The notes under the pieces are model-generated. The model was not told the origin of the DNA. It did not search any database and saw nothing but the letters and a program-made list of their open reading frames with translations. Below, piece by piece: positions 5,008-10,604 of a stretch of 10,604 nucleotides of DNA; within the stretch, counting starts at the first letter, position 1; every line of letters begins with the position of its first letter. A program made the translations under genes and the position numbers. This stretch comes from JBDKUD01 sp039679805 (GTDB taxonomy: Bacteria; Bacillota; Syntrophomonadia; Syntrophomonadales; Syntrophomonadaceae), in assembly GCA_039679805.1 (NCBI GenBank), contig JBDKUD010000344.1, positions 1 through 10,604 on the forward strand, in the 5' to 3' direction.

Positions 5008-6383
5008 ATATGTTCTTCCTTTATTTGTTTTTTGCCAGTAAGAAATAAGCAATAATCGTAAAAATATTGCAGGTGTTTATTTCGGATAGCATCCTCATCA
5101 AAACTGGCCGGCTTAGAATTTACTTCAATAATCCAAATTTTACCCGTAGAATCTATCCCTATATCAATAGATAAGACAGCTAAGGTTAAATTTAATTCTC
5201 TTTCCAGGCACTTGGGGACATATCTTAAGATTGTATGCATTTGGTCTTTGAAGATTTTCTCAATGCTGGGGGAATTACCAAATACGTAGGTCATAATTTG
5301 CTGGTATGATGCTGTTTGTCCACCATTGGGGATGTGTGTCAAAAAGGATTTGTTAGCTGCTACCCTAGCTCCAACCCCAACTAGCCGCCAGTTACCACGC
5401 CTGTCTTTTTGCACTAGGGTACGGAGGTCAAACACGTTATTATTAAGCCGGGCTAAATCGATACCTTGTTGTACCAGATAGTCTTGGGGATTTTCTATAT
5501 ATTGTTTTAGCTTATTGTATAAACCCTTACCGGTACTATTTCTAACCAAAAGCTTATGGTCATTGCCGACCAACTGATATTGAAAATTTCCATCGGCTTG
5601 TTTTATTAGTTTGATTATTCCCTTCCCAACACTGCTGTTTCTGGGTTTTAAAAATACTTCAGAATAATTACCTGTCAATACACTTAGATTCTTGGGGCTA
5701 TATGGCTTAGTAATAGGTAAAAATTCAGAAATTACACTGTCAGAATTAAGTGCCTCATATACTTCCCACTTATTAAGAAAACGTGAATTGAACAGGTGGA
5801 TATCCCGATGGTTAGCCAATTTCTTCAAGGTTAATTGGATGGTGGACATATCTTCGATTCTTCTATAACGTATGCGGTTATACACGATATTTGGTAAAGG
5901 AAGTACCTGATTAATCCATCGGAACTCATTTATTTCCCTTTTGCACAAGGTATATCCCTTAACAGTCGCACTTTTCCAGTCTATGTCGTGAGCATAAAAT
6001 AAATACATTAGGATTCCCAGTCGGCTCGCCAACATAAACATTTCTTCAAATAACCGGGCTTCCTTGCTAACTGGCAAACCATGTCTGCGATCAAGCGGAA
6101 CTGTTGTGAGGACACCGACCAGCGGCCCCAGCCGAATAGTAAAAGGTAAGTGATGAACTATTTGAAATCTTAACGAGTAATTATTAGGGAGCATTAGTTT
6201 TTTAGCCGCACTGTGGTTTAATATAATACAGTCACTTTGTAAGGGTCTTAACCGTGGTACACTTAATATGCTTGCAGTTGTTGATTTATTGCCAGCTAAT
6301 ACCACGACTTTTTCCGGCCAGGTTGAATTGACGACAGCATTGTCCATTATAATGCAAGGTTTGGCTTCATAATGTTTACGCAT
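5004..6383 (-). CDS. YheC/YheD-type ATP-grasp ligase
   Basis: Predicted ATP-dependent carboxylate-amine (peptide) ligase of the YheC/YheD family; Bacillus members are associated with the endospore coat. 459 residues. The N-terminal half (about 1-190) is the family-specific part, including GPLVGVLTTVP at 86-96. The ATP-grasp domain (about 195-450) has its full set of signatures: FLKPRNSSVGKGI (lysine and Gly-rich loop, 244-256), FDLRTLVQKDRRGNWR (318-333), GARVAANKSFLTHIPNGG (338-355), and the metal-binding IIEVNSKP (418-425). It therefore looks catalytically intact. Start: the frame extends to a GTG at 6404, but ATG 6383 has AAGGAGA (6395-6389) 5 nt ahead and is preferred. It overlaps the amidoligase gene by 4 bp (ATGA), so the two are translationally coupled. 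A sigma-K-like promoter lies just upstream. The substrate is unknown. Confidence 0.88.
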   Translation of the reverse strand: MRKHYEAKPCIIMDNAVVNSTWPEKVVVLAGNKSTTASILSVPRLRPLQSDCIILNHSAAKKLMLPNNYSLRFQIVHHLPFTIRLGPLVGVLTTVPLDRRHGLPVSKEARLFEEMFMLASRLGILMYLFYAHDIDWKSATVKGYTLCKREINEFRWINQVLPLPNIVYNRIRYRRIEDMSTIQLTLKKLANHRDIHLFNSRFLNKWEVYEALNSDSVISEFLPITKPYSPKNLSVLTGNYSEVFLKPRNSSVGKGIIKLIKQADGNFQYQLVGNDHKLLVRNSTGKGLYNKLKQYIENPQDYLVQQGIDLARLNNNVFDLRTLVQKDRRGNWRLVGVGARVAANKSFLTHIPNGGQTASYQQIMTYVFGNSPSIEKIFKDQMHTILRYVPKCLERELNLTLAVLSIDIGIDSTGKIWIIEVNSKPASFDEDAIRNKHLQYFYDYCLFLTGKKQIKEEHI

Positions 6384-6415
6384 ATATATCTCCTTAAAAT
6401 GCACTGTTTTATTGC

Positions 6416-6443
6416 ATAATATGATTAATGAGATTAGTAAGTG
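6416..6443 (-). promoter_or_regulatory. Possible sigma-K-like promoter for the YheCD-amidoligase unit
   Basis: On the minus strand CAC (6443-6441), a 17-bp spacer and CATATTATG (6423-6415) resemble the late mother-cell sigma-K pattern (AC, about 16-17 bp, CATAnnnTA), with one mismatch at the end. It lies about 33 bp before the YheCD start codon. The site is short and the region AT-rich, so this is weak on its own; the spore association of the family makes it worth noting. Confidence 0.28.
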
Positions 6444-6472
6444 CTATATAGAGACAATCCAAAATTGGGTAC

Positions 6473-6499
6473 AAAAAAAGCCGATATTAAGTCGGCTTT
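6473..6499 (-). terminator. Intrinsic terminator after the ychF operon
   Basis: Read leftwards, the stem AAAGCCGA/TCGGCTTT (8 bp, 7-nt loop) runs into seven Ts (complement of A6473-6479). It lies about 100 bp past the ychF-like stop codon and just upstream of the YheCD promoter region, so it separates the two minus-strand transcription units. Confidence 0.88.
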
Positions 6500-6597
6500 A
6501 AAATCATATTATTAATGTCTAGAAAAAGTTTATTTAATGCTATTTCATTGTTGAAGGAGATACGTTTTGTAAAGACTAGTGGAAAGTTTGTTTTAGC

Positions 6598-7665
6598 TTA
6601 TACATTGAAACGGAAATGGACAATATCCCCGTCTTTCACCACATACTCTTTTCCTTCCAGACGGAATAGGCCTTTTTCCTTTACGGCTGACATATTCCCT
6701 AGTGTTGTGAGATCACTATAATCAACTACCTCTGCTCTGATAAACCCTCTTTCAATATCCGAGTGAATTTTACCAGCTGCCTTACGGGCAATTGTACCTG
6801 CTTCAATAGTCCAAGCTTTTACCTCGTCCTCTCCAACTGTAAAAAATGAAATCAGATTGAGCCGTTGGTACATACTACGGGCAATTTTGACTAAACCGGA
6901 TTCTTCAATACCCATTTCCTGCAAAAATATTTGTTTTTCTTCCTTATCCAGTTCAGCTATTTCCCGTTCAATATTAACGGCGACCTCCGCTACAGGATAT
7001 TGACAGGATTCAGCATAAGCCAGAATCTCGGAACGACCTTGGTAATCTTTTGTTACCAGATCATTCTCCCCAATATTAAGGCATAGCAATATTGGTTTGG
7101 TGGTGAGAAACTGGTAATTATTCATAATTAGAGTTTCCTCTTCAGTATCAACCTGAACTGAGGAGAGTGGAATTTCGTTACCCAGGGCATCTTTAAGTCT
7201 TTCCAGCAAAGATAATTCTTTTAGCATCTGATTTTTCTTCTTACTGGAATTAATTCTCTCAATTCTTTTTTCAACAAGATCTAAATCAGCTAGCAATAAT
7301 TCGTATTTAATTGTTTCTATGTCATTGATGGGATCAATCTTATTATTAATCGAAGGAACGCTGTCCGATTCGAAGACCCGAACAACATGTAATAATGCAT
7401 CAGCTTTTCGTACCGCCTCCAGAAATACAGCGGCACCTTTTTCTGCTCCAGGTACCAAACCTGGAATATCAACGATTTCCAACTGAGCATAAGTGGTTTT
7501 TTTAGGATGATACATATCTGACAAGTAATCAATCCGCGAGTCTGGTATTCTTGCCATACCTATATTACTCTTACCTTGGTTACCAATTTTTTCTTTGCTT
7601 CCGGTTAACAGCTCAAAAAGAGTTGTCTTACCTACCAATGGCATTCCGATAATTCCTAGCTGCAT
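6598..7665 (-). CDS. ychF: Divergent YchF/OLA1-type Obg-family ATPase
   Basis: P-loop NTPase of the YchF/OLA1 family, cytosolic and ribosome-associated in other organisms. 355 residues, slightly shorter than the usual 363 or so. P-loop GMPLVGKTT (7-15; canonical GLPNVGKST), G3 DIPGLVPGA (66-74), and NIGE (197-200) in place of the GTPase NKxD, the N-x-x-E that gives this family its ATP preference. The C-terminal TGS domain (about 270-355) is strongly conserved: VKAWTIEAGT, AAGKIHSDIERGFIRAEV, YVVKDGDIVHFRFNV. Oddly, the Gly-rich stretch after G3 (canonical KGEGLGNxFL) is KGAAVFL, a loss of about three residues in switch II. This may be a paralog of the housekeeping copy. The frame extends to 7728, but ATG 7665 starts at the family N-terminus with GAAAGGA 9 nt ahead. 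It is the last gene before the terminator. Confidence 0.88.
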   Translation of the reverse strand: MQLGIIGMPLVGKTTLFELLTGSKEKIGNQGKSNIGMARIPDSRIDYLSDMYHPKKTTYAQLEIVDIPGLVPGAEKGAAVFLEAVRKADALLHVVRVFESDSVPSINNKIDPINDIETIKYELLLADLDLVEKRIERINSSKKKNQMLKELSLLERLKDALGNEIPLSSVQVDTEEETLIMNNYQFLTTKPILLCLNIGENDLVTKDYQGRSEILAYAESCQYPVAEVAVNIEREIAELDKEEKQIFLQEMGIEESGLVKIARSMYQRLNLISFFTVGEDEVKAWTIEAGTIARKAAGKIHSDIERGFIRAEVVDYSDLTTLGNMSAVKEKGLFRLEGKEYVVKDGDIVHFRFNV

Positions 7666-7696
7666 ATTGTCAAATCCTTTCGATAGCATAGATATC

Positions 7697-7702
7697 ATTA
7701 TA
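7697..7702 (-). promoter_or_regulatory. Possible -10 box before the ychF-like gene
   Basis: A perfect TATAAT on the minus strand lies in the 90-bp gap between the PH-domain gene and the ychF-like start, 31 bp upstream of the ATG. No good -35 box is found at 16-18 bp (TTGTGG is at 20). An internal promoter is possible but weak. Confidence 0.2.
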
Positions 7703-7755
7703 TCTACATAATAGACAAATTTCCACAAATAAGAAGTTTATTAATATTAGGATAA

Positions 7756-8586
7756 TTATTTCAAACTAATTTCTGATAAGGCCAAAATAAAGAATGTACC
7801 GGTAACTGCCAGGCCAATCAGGAGTAGAATATAACCTCCAGTATCACTGAACTGAAATAACTTGCCGGCATTAGAGATATTAAAGAAAAACAACGCGACT
7901 CCTAGAACTAGTAACAGAACTATAAAGCGGGGAGCTCCTGAACCGGGGAAAAATACCCCCATATATATACCAAAGGCAAGCAGCATTATAATATTAAACT
8001 TTAATAGTAGGCGGTAGAAAAAATCATCCTGCAAACTTGTCCCTTTTACATCTTTATCAATCAGGTCCATGTTTACTGTTTCCACTGGTTTGTTAGTCTT
8101 TTCGGCTATAAGCTCAGCCAGATCTGCATTCTCTGGAGTAATACCGAAAAGGCCTTTTTCAGTCTTAAGATAAATAAAACCCTGGTGGGGATTAGTTGCA
8201 TACATTCTGGCCAGTCCCAGGCCTTTTGCAGAATACAGGCCTATCATATATCCGGGCCAGCTTATTCCCAAGATGGAAAACATGTTGCTTTTTCCCTCCA
8301 CCTTAATGATTTCAGTGATTTCATCCCATTTTATCTGGATTTTGCGAGTACCCCAGTTGATAACCATTCTGTTATCAAGTAATATGTAACGCAGGTTAGT
8401 TGCACCCAGCAAAAGGTAAGTATACAGTATAAGGAAAAGATAGGTTGGGATATATAATAAAAGTTTCAGTGCCCTATCGTTATTAGTAAGCGAAAAACCA
8501 ATTCCCCAGATAATAAATCCAAAAATTAGAACCCCCATTGACAACCCGACTATAAATCCGTTGGATTTACTGGCCTCAAAATTCAT
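7756..8586 (-). CDS. Membrane protein with bacterial PH-like domain
   Basis: Integral membrane protein of 276 residues, function unknown. Hydrophobic segments are seen at about 11-32, 41-61, 195-213, 220-238 and 250-271. Between the second and third lies a soluble region (about 65-170) that resembles the bacterial PH (pleckstrin-like) domains: YILLDNRMVINWG, KIQIKWDEITEI, GFIYLKTEKGLFGITPENAD. In such proteins this motif order (short beta strands ending in an 'ITPE' turn) is typical, but no ligand can be named. The frame opens at ATG 8601, but ATG 8586 has GGGGGAG 5-8 nt ahead (within the earlier start codon region) and is preferred. It follows hbd by 29 bp with no terminator, so it is probably co-transcribed with pfkA and hbd. 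No catalytic motif is visible. Confidence 0.75.
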   Translation of the reverse strand: MNFEASKSNGFIVGLSMGVLIFGFIIWGIGFSLTNNDRALKLLLYIPTYLFLILYTYLLLGATNLRYILLDNRMVINWGTRKIQIKWDEITEIIKVEGKSNMFSILGISWPGYMIGLYSAKGLGLARMYATNPHQGFIYLKTEKGLFGITPENADLAELIAEKTNKPVETVNMDLIDKDVKGTSLQDDFFYRLLLKFNIIMLLAFGIYMGVFFPGSGAPRFIVLLLVLGVALFFFNISNAGKLFQFSDTGGYILLLIGLAVTGTFFILALSEISLK

Positions 8587-8615
8587 CAAAATCTCCCCCA
8601 TTGATTATTTGATTA

Positions 8616-9467
8616 TCAATCAGAATAGTTATAGAATCCCTTACCGCTTTTTCGACCAATATACCCTCCTCTTACCATTGTTGACAACAATGGATGAGGT
8701 CTGTATTTAGGGTCTTTAAATTCATTATATAATGCCAGAACTTCAGAGTATAAAGTATCCAGACCAATAATATCTGCGAGTTCAAGTGGTCCCTGCGGCA
8801 ATCCCGCACCCAGTTTCATTGCAGTGTCAATATCTTCTTTTGAAGCTATTCCTTCGGCATAAATAAAAATAGCCTCATTAAGATATGGAACCAGAAGACG
8901 GTTAACAAGAAAACCAGGACTGTCCTTTTTAACCACTACATGTTTTTTGTCAATATTAGTAACAAACGATTTTGCCTTGCAAATTATCTCATCAGTAGTC
9001 TCAATGCCCTTTACGAGCTCTACCAGTTTAACTGATGGTACTGGGTTAAAGAAATGCATACCTAGTACGCGCTCGGGATTTTTGGTAACTGAAGCAATTT
9101 CAGTTATAGAAAGTGATGAGGTATTCGTTGCTAACAGTGTATGCGGTGCACAAATGTTATCTAGTTCAGCAAAGATTTGCTTTTTTATAGCAATGTTTTC
9201 AACTACTGCTTCTACTACCAGATCCACGTCACTCAATTCAGCCAGGTCAGTGGTTCCTCTAATTCTTCCCATTATCTGTTGCTTTTGGGGAATTTCGATA
9301 TTCCCCTTTTTTATCTCTTTATCCAGGTTGTTTTCAATAGTCTGTAAGCCAACATTAACAAGTCCCATTTGCAGGTCACGCAATATAACCGAGTAACCAC
9401 CCTGAGACGCTACCTGAGCAATACCTGCCCCCATTTTGCCGGCTCCCAGTACCGCAATTTTTCTCAC
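8616..9467 (-). CDS. hbd: 3-hydroxybutyryl-CoA dehydrogenase
   Basis: Cytosolic NAD(P)-dependent dehydrogenase interconverting acetoacetyl-CoA and 3-hydroxybutyryl-CoA (or longer 3-hydroxyacyl-CoAs), in butyrate formation or beta-oxidation. 283 residues, the normal length of clostridial Hbd. An N-terminal Rossmann fold has GAGKMGAGIAQ (8-18) and Asp31 at the end of the second strand, which favours NAD. The catalytic set is complete: Ser117 (NTSSLS), His138 (GMHFFNPVP), Glu150 (LVELVKG), Asn189 (GFLVNR). The C-terminal domain ends with GRKSGKGFYNY, typical of the family. The start is GTG with AAAGGAGGAGAG upstream. It sits 47 bp after pfkA, with none of the usual partners (crotonase, thiolase, acyl-CoA dehydrogenase) in view, so the physiological direction cannot be read from context. 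Confidence 0.93.
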   Translation of the reverse strand: MRKIAVLGAGKMGAGIAQVASQGGYSVILRDLQMGLVNVGLQTIENNLDKEIKKGNIEIPQKQQIMGRIRGTTDLAELSDVDLVVEAVVENIAIKKQIFAELDNICAPHTLLATNTSSLSITEIASVTKNPERVLGMHFFNPVPSVKLVELVKGIETTDEIICKAKSFVTNIDKKHVVVKKDSPGFLVNRLLVPYLNEAIFIYAEGIASKEDIDTAMKLGAGLPQGPLELADIIGLDTLYSEVLALYNEFKDPKYRPHPLLSTMVRGGYIGRKSGKGFYNYSD

Positions 9468-9514
9468 TTTATATTCTCTCCTCCTTTGGCATCTTCTAGA
9501 ACATTTATCCTAGA

Positions 9515-10604
9515 TTATTTATCTCCAAAACTTATACCCAATGCGCGGGCAGCTTGTACAATTTGACTGTCGGGATCTACCTTTTTAAGGTTTTCCACCG
9601 CCTCCTTAATTGGAACAGTTACAATATTCACACCTTTCAAGCTGACCATTGTACCAAACTTTTCTTCCATAAAGGCTTGTACTGCTCCGACTCCATAGCG
9701 AGTAGAAAGGATTCGATCATAAGGAATTGGAGAGCCGCCTCTTTGCAAATGTCCCAGCACTGTGACCCTGGTTTCAATACCAGTCAATTTTTCTATTTCT
9801 TCTCCTAGGTTGTTACCAATACCTCCTAATCTAACCGGGTCGTGACTAGAAGGAACAAATTTTTGTACCACCATTTCTCCCCCCCTGGGAGTGGCACCTT
9901 CTGCTATTACGATTATACTGAATTTTTTATCTTCATGGTAACGCTGTTGAATTTTATTATTAATATAATTAATATCAAAAGGAATCTCAGGTATCAATAT
10001 AACATCGGCTCCTCCTGATACTCCAGCATATAAAGCAATCCATCCGGCATACCGGCCCATAACCTCCAATACCATTACCCGATGATGAGACTCAGCCGTG
10101 GTGTGCAGCCGATCCAACGCCTGTGAAGCAGTATCAACGGCAGTGTTAAATCCAAATGTAACATCAGTAGCTGATAAGTCATTATCAATGGTTTTAGGAA
10201 CTCCTACTACTTTAACCCCTTTATTTGCAAAGAGGTCAGCTATATGCAGGCTTCCATCTCCACCAATAATAATAAGGCCGTCAATCCCCAGACTATTTAA
10301 ATTATTGATAGCCCGGTCAGATTCATCACTGTATTCTTCAGGTCTGGTAACGTCTTTTATAAAATGAAAAGGATTATCGCGGTTAGTGGTACCTAGAATG
10401 GTCCCTCCAGTATGCCCTATTCCCGATACCCTTTTTATATCCAGATTGATAAAATTATTTTCTACTAATCCTTTAAAACCATCCAAGAAGCCGAAAACTT
10501 CAAGGCCAAAATCATTTATGGCTGTTTTGGTAATTCCGCGAATTACCGCGTTCAATCCGGGACAATCCCCTCCCCCTGTTAAGACCCCAATCCGTCTGAT
10601 CTGA
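9515..10604 (-). CDS. pfkA: 6-phosphofructokinase (5' end outside window)
   Basis: Glycolytic enzyme phosphorylating fructose 6-phosphate to fructose 1,6-bisphosphate. 362 residues are visible and the frame runs open through the window edge. The first visible residues, QIRRIGVLTGGGDCPG, are the usual N-terminus, so only a few codons are missing; an apparent internal start at 10555 (TTG) would cut off this essential nucleotide loop and is rejected. Motifs: GGGDCPGLNAVIRG, GGDGS (near visible residue 116), PKTIDND (near 137), MGRYAGWIAL, and GHLQRGGSP. The Gly in GGDGS (Gly104 in E. coli numbering) points to ATP as donor, while the Lys of PKTIDND (position 124) is typical of PPi-type and group III enzymes. 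Best call: group III, ATP-dependent, probably without classic allosteric control, with PPi use not excluded. It is the first visible gene of the leftward run with hbd. Confidence 0.93.
   Translation of the reverse strand, partial: QIRRIGVLTGGGDCPGLNAVIRGITKTAINDFGLEVFGFLDGFKGLVENNFINLDIKRVSGIGHTGGTILGTTNRDNPFHFIKDVTRPEEYSDESDRAINNLNSLGIDGLIIIGGDGSLHIADLFANKGVKVVGVPKTIDNDLSATDVTFGFNTAVDTASQALDRLHTTAESHHRVMVLEVMGRYAGWIALYAGVSGGADVILIPEIPFDINYINNKIQQRYHEDKKFSIIVIAEGATPRGGEMVVQKFVPSSHDPVRLGGIGNNLGEEIEKLTGIETRVTVLGHLQRGGSPIPYDRILSTRYGVGAVQAFMEEKFGTMVSLKGVNIVTVPIKEAVENLKKVDPDSQIVQAARALGISFGDK

Noticed and set aside
5008..5052. Longer N-terminus for the amidoligase (start at 5052, 49-bp overlap with YheCD).
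   Set aside because: ATG 5007 has a clear ribosome binding site and an ATGA overlap; the extra 15 codons merely read the YheCD gene end in another frame.
6384..6404. GTG start at 6404 for the YheCD protein.
   Set aside because: The stretch contains the AAGGAG ribosome binding site for ATG 6383, so it is leader, not coding.
7666..7728. Longer N-terminus for the YchF-like protein.
   Set aside because: YchF proteins begin a few residues before the P-loop; ATG 7665 fits this and has its own ribosome binding site.
8675..8693. 19-bp perfect palindrome CCATTGTTG-A-CAACAATGG.
   Set aside because: It lies inside hbd and encodes the conserved PHPLLSTMVR stretch; the protein sequence explains it, with no sign of a regulatory role.
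8947..9396. 149-codon open frame on the plus strand opposite hbd.
   Set aside because: It is antisense to a well-conserved enzyme, with biased composition and no recognisable domain; similar antisense frames opposite lysR, ychF and pfkA were rejected for the same reason.

Overview
The window looks like chromosomal DNA of a low-GC, anaerobic, spore-forming Firmicute (class Clostridia; a Peptococcaceae- or Syntrophomonadaceae-like organism is a guess). The clues are a respiratory-type [NiFe] hydrogenase with a cytochrome b anchor, a clostridial-type 3-hydroxybutyryl-CoA dehydrogenase, a group III-like phosphofructokinase, and a YheC/YheD-type ATP-grasp protein, a family tied to spores. No tRNA, rRNA, CRISPR array, insertion sequence or phage gene was found.

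Left part (1-1441). The tail of the [NiFe] hydrogenase large subunit runs directly into its membrane cytochrome b subunit (cybH). A possible 42-residue membrane peptide with a good ribosome binding site follows. Next comes a long gap without recognisable genes. It holds a promoter-like sequence, several hairpins and a strong intrinsic terminator, which together look like a small non-coding RNA unit of about 190 nt. A second terminator, reading leftwards, serves the next gene.

Middle part (1442-6500). A LysR-type regulator (minus strand) is divergent from a secreted M14-family zinc peptidase/deacylase (plus strand), with a 19-bp AT-rich palindrome between them. The M14 gene is convergent, with only 3 bp between stop codons, with a two-gene minus-strand unit: a YheC/YheD-type ATP-grasp protein and a phiEco32-type COOH-NH2 ligase (amidoligase). 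These two overlap by ATGA. This pair is the most interesting part of the window: two different peptide-bond-forming enzyme folds made as one translational unit, next to a secreted amide hydrolase, with a weak sigma-K-like promoter upstream. A spore-surface or cell-wall peptide modification role is inferred, not shown.

Right part (6473-10604). A leftward gene run reads pfkA (5' end just outside the window), hbd, a membrane protein with a bacterial PH-like domain, and a divergent YchF-type ATPase, and ends at a clear intrinsic terminator. The first two genes are central carbon metabolism (glycolysis; 3-hydroxyacyl-CoA/butyrate chemistry). The last two are not obviously connected to them.

For five genes the longest open frame is not the best gene model. 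Starts were moved to internal ATGs with a proper ribosome binding site (ychF, PH protein, YheCD, amidoligase), and pfkA was extended upstream through the window edge.
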